Source: Planctomycetota bacterium | Lineage (GTDB): Bacteria; Planctomycetota; J058 | Assembly: GCA_019636275.1 (NCBI GenBank) | Contig: JAHBXY010000094.1 | Span: 1-36,129, forward strand | Direction: 5' to 3' | Length of the DNA: 36,129 nt | Part shown: one piece after another, positions 21,875 to 29,592 of the stretch | How positions within the stretch are numbered: position 1 is the stretch's first letter | Layout: every line of letters starts with the position of its first letter | The notes under the pieces: generated by a model | The model's input: the letters and a program-made list of their open reading frames with translations, nothing else | Told to the model about the DNA's origin: nothing | Database searches by the model: none | Position numbers and translations under genes: made by a program

Positions 21875-22483
21875 TCAGGTGGCGGCTTCGGTGGCCGTCT
21901 CGGGCGTCGGGGCGGCCGGCTGCTCGTCCGTCGGCTGGGCGCTCGCCGCGTCGCCCTTCGGCGGAGCCGGGGCGGGCGAGTCCCTGGTCTGCTCCTCGCG
22001 GCCGAAGAACAGGACCATGGCCACGGCGCCGCACGTGATGAAGATGTCCGCGATGTTGAAGGTCGGCCACACCGTCCGGCCGACGGTGGCCATGAAGAAG
22101 TCGTGCAGGGCGCCGGCCGGCGGGGTGTGGACGTCGATGAAGTCGCGCACGAACCCGTGCGTGACCCGGTCCCAGAAGTTGCCGGCGACGCCGGCCAGGA
22201 TCAGCCCCAGGACGATCGGGATCGCGCGCGCGCGCCGCGGGGCCGTGTGCACGAAGAAGGTCACGGCCACGATCGCCACGACCGTGACGACCATGAAGAA
22301 GTCGTGCTGGCCCTGGAACATGCCGAAGGCCGCCCCCCGGTTCTGGGCGTGGGTGAACGCGAACCAGGAGGTCACCTGCTGGCTCTGCCCGTAGGTGGGG
22401 AGGTGGTGGAAGGCCACGGCCTTGGTGCCGAGGTCCAGCGCCGTCCCGAGGGTCAGCGCGAGGAGGAACAGGAGCCAGCGCAT
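21875..22483 (-). CDS. lspA: Lipoprotein signal peptidase (signal peptidase II)
   Basis: This 202-residue inner-membrane aspartyl protease removes signal peptides from diacylated prolipoproteins. It has four hydrophobic segments and the family motifs AGVAGNFWDRV (catalytic D105) and FNIADIFI (catalytic D146), as well as the conserved NRGAAFGMF (48-56) near the first third. The core ends at about residue 162, and the remaining 40 residues are a Pro/Ala/Thr/Glu-rich tail not needed in typical LspA proteins of about 160 residues. The ATG at 22483 fits the first membrane helix, but only a run of G bases stands in for a ribosome binding site. A hairpin follows the stop. Confidence 0.95.
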   Translation of the reverse strand: MRWLLFLLALTLGTALDLGTKAVAFHHLPTYGQSQQVTSWFAFTHAQNRGAAFGMFQGQHDFFMVVTVVAIVAVTFFVHTAPRRARAIPIVLGLILAGVAGNFWDRVTHGFVRDFIDVHTPPAGALHDFFMATVGRTVWPTFNIADIFITCGAVAMVLFFGREEQTRDSPAPAPPKGDAASAQPTDEQPAAPTPETATEAAT

Positions 22484-22546
22484 GCCCCCATGAGACGCGC
22501 CAGGGTTCAGTCCGGCAAGGGGCGAGACGCGCCGGTACATGGAAAC

Positions 22547-22571
22547 GCCCGGCGGCGCTGGGCCGCCGGGC
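22547..22571 (-). terminator. Terminator-like hairpin after the glutaredoxin gene
   Basis: GCCCGGCGGC and GCCGCCGGGC form a perfect 10-bp stem with a 5-base loop, about 90 bases after the glutaredoxin stop and before lspA. On the minus strand it is followed by GTTTCC, a very short T-run. Confidence 0.55.
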
Positions 22572-22660
22572 ACTCCGTCAATCAATCGACCTCGCCGCAG
22601 GTTGCTCCGCCCGCAATGGACACGGGTGGAACGTAGCGGCGAGCCGTCGATCACACGACG

Positions 22661-23014
22661 CTACTTGATGGTGGTCCCGCTGCCGGCGGTGGCGAAGGCG
22701 TCCTCGATGACCTTCTTCAGCTCGCCCGACTGGTGCATCTCCGTCACGATATCGCAGCCGCCGATGAGCTTGCCGTCGACGAAGACCTGCGGGAAGGTCT
22801 CCCAGCCCGAGTACTCGTCGAGGTGGTTCCACAGCTCCTCGTCGCTGAGCACGTCGTAGCCGGAGAACGGCTTGCCGTGCGCGTTGAGGACCGAGACCGC
22901 CTGGGCCGAGAAGCCGCAGCGCGGCGCCTGGGGCGTGCCCTTCATGTAGATGACGATCTTGTCCTTGGCGAGATGGCCCTTGATCTTGTCGAAGGCCTTG
23001 GCCTGGTCGGTCAT
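22661..23014 (-). CDS. grxD: Monothiol glutaredoxin (Grx4/GrxD type, CGFS)
   Basis: This 117-residue monothiol glutaredoxin has the active site CGFS (C33-S36), preceded by YMKGTPQAPR. Later motifs are WETFPQVFVDGKLIGGCDIV, which bind glutathione. Such proteins carry or deliver [2Fe-2S] clusters together with glutathione and rarely act as simple reductases. The length is typical. GAGGAAAG precedes the ATG. It lies 68 bases after the ArsS-type gene on the same strand and may be in the same operon, although Grx4 is not a usual partner of ArsS. Confidence 0.95.
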   Translation of the reverse strand: MTDQAKAFDKIKGHLAKDKIVIYMKGTPQAPRCGFSAQAVSVLNAHGKPFSGYDVLSDEELWNHLDEYSGWETFPQVFVDGKLIGGCDIVTEMHQSGELKKVIEDAFATAGSGTTIK

Positions 23015-23082
23015 GGTGCTTTCCTCGTGGGGTGAGGGGTGTGGGCGGAATCGTACCTGATCGGTCCGCTTCCGTGAACAGG

Positions 23083-24084
23083 TCAGGCCGTCGCCCCGCC
23101 GCACGAGCTCCCCGACCCGGCCGTGCAGCCCAGGCAGTGGGCCTCGAAGCGGATGCGCCGGCGCGAGAGCGCCTCGAGGTCGAGGTCGAAGATCGTCACG
23201 GGCGCCCCGTCGGGCCCCTGGAGCTCGAGGTCGAGCTGCTGGTTGAAGTCGCAGTCGAACAGCCGCCCGTCCCAGCCGACGCTCAGGAGCGAGCGGCACA
23301 TGACGTTCTCGGCGGCCGCCGGGTTGAAGGCGCCCGCGAGCCGGGCCATGTAGTCGTCGTAGGTCCCCGCGCGCTCGAGCGCCGCCCGGAAGCGGTGGAT
23401 CGGCATGTTGGTGATCGTCCACAGGGCGTCGAAGCGCACGCCGTGGCGCTCGAGGAGCTCCCGGCGGTACTGCGCCTCGAGCGCCTTCTGCTCGGGCGGC
23501 AGGTAGGAGCCGACGGGGTTGTAGACGAGGTTCAGCGGGAGGCCGCGCCCCGGCTGCGCGTAGCCGACGGCGTTGAGGCGGCGCAGGGCCTCGATGCTCT
23601 TGCCGAACACGCCCCGGCCGCGCTGCTTGTCGGTGAAGTACTCCTGGTGGTACGGGAGCGACGAGACGACGACCACCTCGTGCGCGGCGAAGAACCCGGG
23701 CAGGTGCTCGAGGCTGGTGCCGGTCACGGGGTGCGGGTCGAGCTGCACGGTCAGGTTGTGGCGGACCATGACGCGCCGGCCGAGGCGCCGGGCCTCGACG
23801 ACGAGGCGCTCGAACTCGGGGTTGAGCTCGGGCGCGCCGCCCGTGAGGTCGAGCGTGGCGATCGACGGGTGCGCGGCGAGGACCTCGAGGCAGCGGTCGG
23901 CCGTGCGCCGGTCCATCTGCTCGGTGCGTTTCGGCGAGGCGTCGACGTGGCAGTGGTGGCACGCCTGGTTGCACAGGCGCGTGACGTTGAGCTGCAGCGT
24001 GTCGAGCGGCCGCGGGTCGAGGCGCAGGCCGTGGCTGGCGACGAGCGCCTCGAAGTCGGGGGGCGTCGTCGGCAGGGTCTTCAT
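23083..24084 (-). CDS. arsS: ArsS-type radical SAM/Cys-rich enzyme (arsenosugar biosynthesis)
   Basis: This 333-residue protein has the radical SAM cluster motif CNQACHHC (C38, C42, C45) directly after LQLNVTRL, followed by TGGAPELNP, a typical SAM-binding loop. The C-terminal part holds cysteines in MCRSLL and FDCDFNQ, and ends in HCLGCTAGSGSSCGG, the Cys-rich tail that defines the ArsS family. By family knowledge ArsS transfers the 5'-deoxyadenosyl group of S-adenosylmethionine to a methylated arsenic compound, giving a precursor of arsenosugars. Related proteins can contain selenocysteine, but here only cysteine codons are used. Its ATG overlaps the stop of the preceding peroxidase-like gene by four bases. 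arsM, which makes the substrate, is not in the window. Confidence 0.88.
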   Translation of the reverse strand: MKTLPTTPPDFEALVASHGLRLDPRPLDTLQLNVTRLCNQACHHCHVDASPKRTEQMDRRTADRCLEVLAAHPSIATLDLTGGAPELNPEFERLVVEARRLGRRVMVRHNLTVQLDPHPVTGTSLEHLPGFFAAHEVVVVSSLPYHQEYFTDKQRGRGVFGKSIEALRRLNAVGYAQPGRGLPLNLVYNPVGSYLPPEQKALEAQYRRELLERHGVRFDALWTITNMPIHRFRAALERAGTYDDYMARLAGAFNPAAAENVMCRSLLSVGWDGRLFDCDFNQQLDLELQGPDGAPVTIFDLDLEALSRRRIRFEAHCLGCTAGSGSSCGGATA

Positions 24085-24413
24085 GCACCGTGCCGGTCGA
24101 GATGGTTGTGCATCTGCACGCCGTGGACGAGCGTGACGCCGGCGTCCATCGCGGCCGCGACGTGCACCGCCTCGGTCATCTCCTCGGGGTTCGAGCCGGC
24201 CTCGAGGCAGCCGCGCGTCCAGGCGTCGATGCAGTAGGGGCACTGCTTCGAGTGGGCGATGGCCAGGGCGATGAGCGCCTTCTCGCGGCGGCTCAGCGCG
24301 CCGTCGGTCCCGGTGGCCGCGCCGTAGTACTCGAAGAACTTCTGCGCCAGGTCGGGGCGGAACTTGCCGACCTCGCCGAAGCGGGCCAGGTCCTTCGGGT
24401 CGTAGTACTCCAC
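24081..24413 (-). CDS. Alkylhydroperoxidase-like (carboxymuconolactone decarboxylase fold) protein, ArsS partner
   Basis: This 110-residue AhpD-fold protein has the redox motif CPYC (C58, C61) in SKQCPYCIDAW. The usual histidine three residues after the second cysteine is a tryptophan (W65) here. The rest (EKALIALAIAHSK and EAVHVAAAMDAGVTLVHGVQ) fits the family. In many bacteria a protein of this type is encoded next to arsS and annotated as an arsenosugar biosynthesis-associated peroxidase. Its exact role is unproven. I chose GTG at 24413 because AGGAGG lies six bases upstream. The stop overlaps the start of arsS, so the two are translated together. It is divergent from the recombinase gene, 33 bases away. 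Confidence 0.88.
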   Translation of the reverse strand: MEYYDPKDLARFGEVGKFRPDLAQKFFEYYGAATGTDGALSRREKALIALAIAHSKQCPYCIDAWTRGCLEAGSNPEEMTEAVHVAAAMDAGVTLVHGVQMHNHLDRHGA

Positions 24414-24446
24414 GCAGGCCTCCTCGCCGGCCGATAGAGATGGCCG

Positions 24447-25349
24447 ATGCACGCGGCCATCATCGCCTTCCTGGACCATCTCGCGGGCGAGCGCGACGCC
24501 TCGCCCCACACGGTGGCCGCGTACCGCCGCGACCTCTCGCGCCTGCTCGCCGGCCTCCCCCAGGGTACCCCGCCGGCCGCGGTCACGGCGGAGCACGTGC
24601 GCGCGCACCTGCGCGCCCTGGACGGTGACGGGCTGTCGGCCCGGAGCGCCGCGCGGCACCTGGCGGCGATCCGCTCGCTCTTCCGCTTCCTGCGCGAGGA
24701 GGGCCGCCTGGCCGCCGACCCGACCGAGGGGATCGCGGCGGCGCGCCAGGCGCGGCCCATGCCGCGCGTGCTCCGGCCCGAGCAGGTCGACGCCCTGCTC
24801 GCCGCGCCGCCGGGCGACGGCCCGCTGGCCCGGCGCGACCGGGCGCTCCTCGAGGTGCTCTACGCCACGGGGGCGCGCGCCAGCGAGGCGGCCGGCCTGC
24901 CGCTGGCGGCCGTCGAGGAGGCCCTGGCCGCGCCGGGGCCGATCCGCGCCCTGCGCGTCGTGGGCAAGGGGAGGAAGGAGCGCGTGGTCCTCCTGGGCGA
25001 GCGGGCCTGCGCCCGGCTGGGCGAGTGGCTGGCGGGCGGCCGGCCCCGCCTCGACCGGGGGCGGGGCGGCGGGCGGCTGCTGCTCAGCCGCGCCGGGCGG
25101 CCGATCGACCGGATCGTCGTCTTCCGGATCGTGCGCCGCTGCCTGCTGCTGGCCGGCCTGCCGCGCGAGGCGGCGTCGCCGCACACGCTGCGGCACAGCT
25201 TCGCCACGCACCTGGTCGAGCGCGGGGCCGACCTGCGCGTCGTGCAGGAGCTCCTCGGCCACGCGCGCGTGACGACGACGCAGGTCTACACGCACCTCGA
25301 CCGCGCCCGCCTGGCCCGCGTCCACCGCCAGTTCCACCCCGACGGGTGA
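24447..25349 (+). CDS. xerC: XerC/XerD-type tyrosine recombinase
   Basis: This 300-residue site-specific recombinase has an N-terminal core-binding domain (about residues 1-85, with SPHTVAAYRRDL) and a C-terminal catalytic domain. The five catalytic residues are visible: R144 in GARASE, K175 in GKGRKER, H246 and R249 in HTLRH, H272 in LGHARVTTTQ, and the nucleophile Y281 in VYTHL. The length fits the Xer proteins that resolve chromosome dimers at dif, and XerC and XerD cannot be separated from the sequence alone. No cargo genes or attachment sites flank it, so I do not call it a phage or island integrase. The start lacks a Shine-Dalgarno and is preceded by TAGAGA. It converges with the acetyltransferase gene, with only three bases between the stops. 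Confidence 0.93.
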   Translation: MHAAIIAFLDHLAGERDASPHTVAAYRRDLSRLLAGLPQGTPPAAVTAEHVRAHLRALDGDGLSARSAARHLAAIRSLFRFLREEGRLAADPTEGIAAARQARPMPRVLRPEQVDALLAAPPGDGPLARRDRALLEVLYATGARASEAAGLPLAAVEEALAAPGPIRALRVVGKGRKERVVLLGERACARLGEWLAGGRPRLDRGRGGGRLLLSRAGRPIDRIVVFRIVRRCLLLAGLPREAASPHTLRHSFATHLVERGADLRVVQELLGHARVTTTQVYTHLDRARLARVHRQFHPDG

Positions 25350-25352
25350 GCG

Positions 25353-26180
25353 TCAGGGCGACGGCGCCAGCCCCGGGCCCGCCATGGCCACGGTCGCGCG
25401 CGTGTAGGCCACGCGGAAGCCCAGGCGCGCGGCGTTGCGCTCGGTGGGGATCCCCGGGCGCGCCTGGATCGTGGCCAGCCGCGCCCCGGCGTCGCGGGCC
25501 AGCTCGAGGCGCCGCGCGATCAGCGCCTGCTGCACGCCCCGCCGGCGCACGGCGGCCAGGACGCTGGCCCCCATGAACGCCGCGACCCCGTCGCCCACCT
25601 CCAGCGCGCCGCCGCCGACGGGCGCGCCGTCGATCCGGGCGAGCACCGCCCCCACGCCGGGGCGGCGCACGTGGTCGACGACGAAGCGCGAGAGCACCGG
25701 GTCGGGCGGGGCGCCCTCGGGGCGGAAGCCGGCCGTGGAGACGTCGACGTAGGTGGCCAGCGCGGCCGCGTCGGCCGGGTCGACGCGCTCGAGCGTCAGC
25801 CCGGCCGGCGGGGGGTGCACGGCCGGCGCGAGGGGCTCGCCGGGCTCGAGGCCGCGCGCGAGCACGGTCTCGAACTCGCGGACGGTGAAGCCGCGCGCCC
25901 CGAGCGCCTCGAGCAGCGTCGGGTCGACGAACGGGCTGAGGATGACCTTCGGCTCGACGCCGCGCTCGGCGTAGAAGGCGACGAGGCGCTCGACCTCGCC
26001 CGGCGCGACCGGGCCGTCGAGGCCCACGGCGCAGGCCTGGTTGAGCCAGGCGCCCACACCGCCGAACGAGGCCAGGCCGCCGGCGACCTCGATCGTCTCG
26101 TCGGCGAGGGCGGCGGTGGAGTGGGCCTGCCGGCGCTCCAGGCGCCGGGCGACCTCGAGGCCGTCGCCGTCGACGGTCAC
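25353..26180 (-). CDS. GNAT family N-acetyltransferase
   Basis: This 275-residue protein has a C-terminal acetyltransferase fold. The acetyl-CoA binding segment is about residues 210-225 (VLAAVRRRGVQQALIARRL, the R-x-x-G-x-x type loop), followed by a strand with QARPGIPTERNAARLGF, typical of the family end. The N-terminal half (about 1-120) is less typical and may be a second, degenerate GNAT copy. The substrate is unknown. GTG at 26180 lies two bases after the stop of the preceding gene, with GGAG five bases before it, so translation is probably coupled. Confidence 0.82.
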   Translation of the reverse strand: MTVDGDGLEVARRLERRQAHSTAALADETIEVAGGLASFGGVGAWLNQACAVGLDGPVAPGEVERLVAFYAERGVEPKVILSPFVDPTLLEALGARGFTVREFETVLARGLEPGEPLAPAVHPPPAGLTLERVDPADAAALATYVDVSTAGFRPEGAPPDPVLSRFVVDHVRRPGVGAVLARIDGAPVGGGALEVGDGVAAFMGASVLAAVRRRGVQQALIARRLELARDAGARLATIQARPGIPTERNAARLGFRVAYTRATVAMAGPGLAPSP

Positions 26181-26182
26181 GG

Positions 26183-26812
26183 CTACTCCGGAAGCTGGTG
26201 CGTGCGCTTGCCCGCGGCGTCGTAGAAGCGCAGGACGCCCTGGCCGTCGACGGCGAGCAGCGCGCGCAGCTCGCCCACGCCGTCGCGCAGGCCGACGGTC
26301 GGGATCCCGCGGGCGACCCCCAGCGAGACGAGCGTCTTGCCGGCCTGGTCGTTGAGGACGAGGCCGGGCGCGCCCTCGTTGCCGATCGTCAGCGCGGCGC
26401 GCGTCTCGTCGCTCGGGCCGCGGAACACGAGCGAGCCCTGACCCGTGGGCGTGACGCCCAGGGCGGCCCGGACCTTGCCGTCGCCGTCGAGCAGGCCGAG
26501 CGTGCCGCGCCCGTCGTCGCTCGCCGACAGGTCGATCCGCGGCTTGCCCTGCGAGTCGAAGAGCGTCAGGTGGGGCCTGCCGTTGACCGTCTGGAGGGCC
26601 GCCCGGCGGCGCCCCGAGGCGTCCTCCAGCACGAAGCTCGTCCCGCGGACGGTGCGGTCGGGGGTCTGGCCCATGAGGACGAGCGACATCCCGAGGGCCA
26701 CGACGCCTCCGGCGGCGGCGCGCCAGCGGCGGGCGGCGGCGTGGGCCTGGTGGACGTCGGCCTCGAGGCGGTCGAGGCGACGGGCGAGGTCCTGCTGCGG
26801 GTCGTGCGTCAT
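26183..26812 (-). CDS. Membrane-anchored beta-repeat protein of unknown function
   Basis: This 209-residue protein has a short N-terminal helical region, one membrane segment (about 32-48, AAAGGVVALGMSLVLMG) and then a series of about seven repeats, each roughly 22 residues with a pattern like D-x-x-G-x-x-R-x-x-L. Examples are EDASGRRRAALQ, DSQGKPRIDL, DGDGKVRAAL and NDQAGKTLVSL. The repeats suggest a beta-rich extracytoplasmic domain. I do not recognise a named family. AGGAGG precedes the ATG at 26812. The acetyltransferase gene follows with two bases between stop and start, so the two form an operon. Confidence 0.8.
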   Translation of the reverse strand: MTHDPQQDLARRLDRLEADVHQAHAAARRWRAAAGGVVALGMSLVLMGQTPDRTVRGTSFVLEDASGRRRAALQTVNGRPHLTLFDSQGKPRIDLSASDDGRGTLGLLDGDGKVRAALGVTPTGQGSLVFRGPSDETRAALTIGNEGAPGLVLNDQAGKTLVSLGVARGIPTVGLRDGVGELRALLAVDGQGVLRFYDAAGKRTHQLPE

Positions 26813-26859
26813 CGGGGTCGTCCTCCTGTTGGGGGGGACCCTAGCACGTCCGGCGGCGG

Positions 26860-28128
26860 CTACCGGTAGAAGTCGTGCGCGTCGTTACGGTTCGACCCGA
26901 TGCGCTTGATGAAGCGCAGGCGGCGCGCCCAGGGCGGGTTGACCAGGAACGGGTTGAAGTAGTGCGTCGCGCCGCCCGACGGGTCCTCGCCGGCGACGGC
27001 GGCGCGGGCCGCCTCCCAGCACGACTCGGGGATCGGCCCGTCGTAGAGGCGGGCGCGGAAGTTCGCGTTGTAGCAGCTGAACTGGAGCGGCTGGTGGGCC
27101 ACGCCGCGGATCGTGTTCGGCCAGCCGCTCGCGCGCACGCGGTTGAGGACGACGGCCGCCACGGCCACCTTCCCCTCGCGCGAGCACTGCAGGGCCTCGC
27201 CCTTGACGATCCGCGCCAGCACCTCGAGCTCGGCGTTCGACACGCGCATGCCGCGGCCGAGCGGCACCGGCGGGTGGTCCTCCTCCTCGTCGGCGGCCGT
27301 CGAGGTCGGGGTGGACGGGGTGGACGGGGTGGACGGGGTGGTCGAGGTGGCGGACGGGGTGGTCGGGGTCGACGGGGTCGACGGAGTCGACGGCGTGGTC
27401 CGGTTCGCGGCCGGGCTGGCGGGCGTGGGGCGGTCCCAGGGCGAGCCGGAGTCGAGCGAGGCGCCGTCCCAGGGCGAGCGGCGGCCGCCGCTCGCGGCCG
27501 TCCCGGCGCCGCCGCCGGGGGCGCGGCCGCTGCCGCCGCTGGCCACCGCGCCGCTGGCCGGGGGGGTCCGCCCGGCGGCGAGGTTGTCGATCACGGCGCG
27601 GGCGCGCGGGTCCTCGGGGTCGGCGCGCAGGAGGCCGGCGGCCACGTTGCGGGCGGCGTCGAGGTCGCCGCGGGCGATGTGGTCGTCGATCACCTGGTAG
27701 GCGTGCTCGCGCCCCTGGCGCAGGGCCTCGAGGCCGCGGTCGAGGAGCGCCGCGGCCTCGCGCTCGTGCTCGGCGGCCTGGCCCGGCTCGCCGCGCTCGG
27801 CGGCGGCGCGGGCGCGGTCGCGCGCGTCCTTGACCTGCGAGAACAGGCCGTGCGCGCGCAGGAAGTGGCTCTCGGGGTCGGCGTCGCCCCGGCGCGCCGC
27901 GTCCTCGAGGCCGGCGACGGCCTCGGCCGCCTCGCCGCGCTCGAGGCGCTGCCGCGCCTCCTGGTTGATCCGGGCCACCCGCTCGCGCGGCGGCAGGCCG
28001 AGGAGCTCCTCGCGCACCACGTCGACGAACGAGCGCGGCCCGCGCGGGTCGGCCGGCAGCGGGTCGGGGGCGGCCGCGGCGACCCCGGCGGTCAGACCCA
28101 GCGCGACGACCGTGGCGAGCACCCGCAT
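26860..28128 (-). CDS. Secreted SleB-type cell wall hydrolase with TPR-like region and Ser/Thr/Pro linker
   Basis: This 422-residue protein has a signal peptide (MRVLATVVALGLTAGVAAAA). A helical TPR-like region of about 170 residues follows, then a Gly/Ser/Pro-rich stretch and a linker of repeated STP units (about 243-276). The C-terminal domain (about 300-422) matches the SleB/hydrolase_2 family: RIVKGEALQCSREGKVAVAAVVLNRV, with a probable catalytic E311, and later GGATHYFNP. Such proteins cleave peptidoglycan by lytic or amidase activity. In spore formers they act in germination, but in this setting ordinary wall remodelling is more likely. The ATG has AGGAGG upstream. A palindrome sits in the promoter region. 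Confidence 0.9.
   Translation of the reverse strand: MRVLATVVALGLTAGVAAAAPDPLPADPRGPRSFVDVVREELLGLPPRERVARINQEARQRLERGEAAEAVAGLEDAARRGDADPESHFLRAHGLFSQVKDARDRARAAAERGEPGQAAEHEREAAALLDRGLEALRQGREHAYQVIDDHIARGDLDAARNVAAGLLRADPEDPRARAVIDNLAAGRTPPASGAVASGGSGRAPGGGAGTAASGGRRSPWDGASLDSGSPWDRPTPASPAANRTTPSTPSTPSTPTTPSATSTTPSTPSTPSTPTSTAADEEEDHPPVPLGRGMRVSNAELEVLARIVKGEALQCSREGKVAVAAVVLNRVRASGWPNTIRGVAHQPLQFSCYNANFRARLYDGPIPESCWEAARAAVAGEDPSGGATHYFNPFLVNPPWARRLRFIKRIGSNRNDAHDFYR
27302..27400 (-). repeat. Coding tandem repeat of about 9 bases (Ser-Thr-Pro linker)
   Basis: Repeated units such as GGTGGACGG and GGGGTCGAC encode the S/T/P linker between the TPR-like part and the SleB domain. The number of units is likely to vary between strains through slippage. 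Confidence 0.8.
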
Positions 28129-28184
28129 GGCAACCTCCTCCGTCGCCCTTCTGAGCAACGACGGGGCCAGGCCTCCGAGGCTAG

Positions 28185-28202
28185 GACATATGGACTTATG
28201 TC
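28185..28202 (-). promoter_or_regulatory. Operator-like palindrome upstream of the SleB gene
   Basis: GACATA and TATGTC are perfect 6-base inverted repeats separated by six bases, in a local AT-rich island, 57 bases before the SleB start. It is the size and spacing of a dimeric regulator site. It also contains CATATG and CATAAG, which could serve as -10 boxes. Confidence 0.45.
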
Positions 28203-28226
28203 GTAGGTCCGTCGCAGCGACCGGCT

Positions 28227-28245
28227 CCGGACGTAGACAGTCCGG
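28227..28245 (-). terminator. Hairpin after the permease operon
   Basis: CCGGAC and GTCCGG form a perfect 6-bp stem around a 7-base loop, starting 12 bases past the permease stop on the minus strand. There is no T-run. Confidence 0.35.
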
Positions 28246-28257
28246 CCGCGGACCGGT

Positions 28258-29592
28258 TCATCCCCGTGCCACGGCGAGGAGGGCCCAGCCGATGGCCGTG
28301 GCCTGGATGACCGCGAAGCTCACCAGCCCGACGGGCAGGAACTCGGAGAAGCCGAAGCGCAGGGGGGCCCCGTCCTGGTCGCGCAGGCCAGCGCGCTCGG
28401 TGATCGCCTGGGCCATGGGGCCGGCGGTGGCCGCGGTGAGGAACAGCGAGCTGCCGGCGCAGACCGACAGGGCCAGGCCGACGTAGACGGCGTGCGGCGG
28501 GAGGCGCGTGGCGAGCGACTCGGCCACGTCGAGGAGCGCCGCCATGGACGGCCCGGCCGAGAACACGCCCGTGAGCAGCCCGGCCATGAGCAGGAACACG
28601 ACGAGCTGCGCCACGGGCGGCATGGGCAGGGCGGCGAGCCCCGTGGCCACGTCCTGGAACACGCCCGTGCGGCGGACGGCCGCCACCATGACGAAGAGCG
28701 CCAGCAGGAACAGCGCCGCCTCGACGTCCACGCGCGTGCGGATGAGCCGCTCGCCGAGCGCCGGCACGGCGGCGAGGGCGGCGCCGACGCCCAGCCAGGC
28801 GATCAGCTCGGGCGTGAGGCCGCTCTCGCGCGGCGCGACGACCCAGGCCAGGAGCATGACCGCCAGGGCGGCGGCCGGCCAGGCGAACAGCCGGCGGTCG
28901 AGGCGCACCTCGCGGTGCAGCGCGTCCATGACGGCGACCGAGACGCGGCGGGCGACGGGGTCGTCGGGCAGGCCGCGGGCGGGGCGCACGACGAGGAGCG
29001 TCAGGCCGACGATCACGACCAGCGCGACGGCCGTCGGCGGCAGGGCGGCGGCCAGGTAGGCGTCGAAGCGCATGCTCCCGCGGCCGAGGAGCAGTATCGC
29101 CGGGAAGTCGCCGATCGGGCTGGCCGCGCCGCCGAGGTTGCAGGCGACGAGGAGCACGCCCAGCGTCCAGGCGAGGTAGCGGCGGTCGACGCCGAGGAGC
29201 TTGAGCAGCGTGAGGAGGACCGGCAGGACGAGCAGGAGGGCCGTGAGGTTGTTGGCCAGGCCGCTGACGACGAACATGACGCCGGCGAAGAGCGCCAGGA
29301 GGCGGCGCGGGTCGGCGCCGCTGCGCCGCGCGGCGGTGGCGGCCAGGACGCCGAACAGGCGCGAGGCCACGAACACCTGCGTGAGGAGCCCGAGCGCGGC
29401 CAGGATCACGAGGACGTCCCATGGGACGTCGGCCAGGAGGTCGGCCGCCGTGCCGAGGCCGGCCAGGGCCGTCGTCAGCGCGGAGAGCCCGGCCCCGATC
29501 ATGACCACGAGCATGCGCCGCTGCGGGCGCGCCGCCTGCAGCACGAGCGCGCCGACGAGGACGGTCGCGGCGATCGCCTGCTCCGGCCGCAC
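28258..29592 (-). CDS. Ion transporter of the ArsB/NhaD superfamily
   Basis: This 444-residue protein is almost entirely membrane-embedded, with about 11 hydrophobic segments. Two half-repeats show re-entrant-loop motifs, VSGLANNLTALLLVLP and ACNLGGAASPIGDFPA in the first half and FSAGPSMAALLD with GSSLFLTAATAG in the second, as in the ion transporter (IT) superfamily that includes arsenite, Na+/H+ (NhaD) and dicarboxylate carriers. The substrate cannot be told from this. The GTG start directly abuts the stop of the preceding unknown gene, and no independent ribosome binding site is seen, so translation is coupled. The His-rich protein upstream hints at a metal or proton link. Confidence 0.82.
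   Translation of the reverse strand: MRPEQAIAATVLVGALVLQAARPQRRMLVVMIGAGLSALTTALAGLGTAADLLADVPWDVLVILAALGLLTQVFVASRLFGVLAATAARRSGADPRRLLALFAGVMFVVSGLANNLTALLLVLPVLLTLLKLLGVDRRYLAWTLGVLLVACNLGGAASPIGDFPAILLLGRGSMRFDAYLAAALPPTAVALVVIVGLTLLVVRPARGLPDDPVARRVSVAVMDALHREVRLDRRLFAWPAAALAVMLLAWVVAPRESGLTPELIAWLGVGAALAAVPALGERLIRTRVDVEAALFLLALFVMVAAVRRTGVFQDVATGLAALPMPPVAQLVVFLLMAGLLTGVFSAGPSMAALLDVAESLATRLPPHAVYVGLALSVCAGSSLFLTAATAGPMAQAITERAGLRDQDGAPLRFGFSEFLPVGLVSFAVIQATAIGWALLAVARG

Noticed and set aside
23083..24413. Selenocysteine codons in the ArsS pair
   Set aside because: Both genes read with cysteine codons at the redox positions and have no in-frame TGA except at their ends.
24447..25349. 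Integrase of a mobile element
   Set aside because: The protein has the length and motifs of the housekeeping Xer recombinases, and there are no flanking repeats, att-like sites or cargo genes.
28258..29592. ArsB efflux pump forming an arsenic operon with arsS
   Set aside because: The permease is about 4 kb from arsS, in a different operon, and its motifs fit the whole superfamily, not arsenite carriers specifically.
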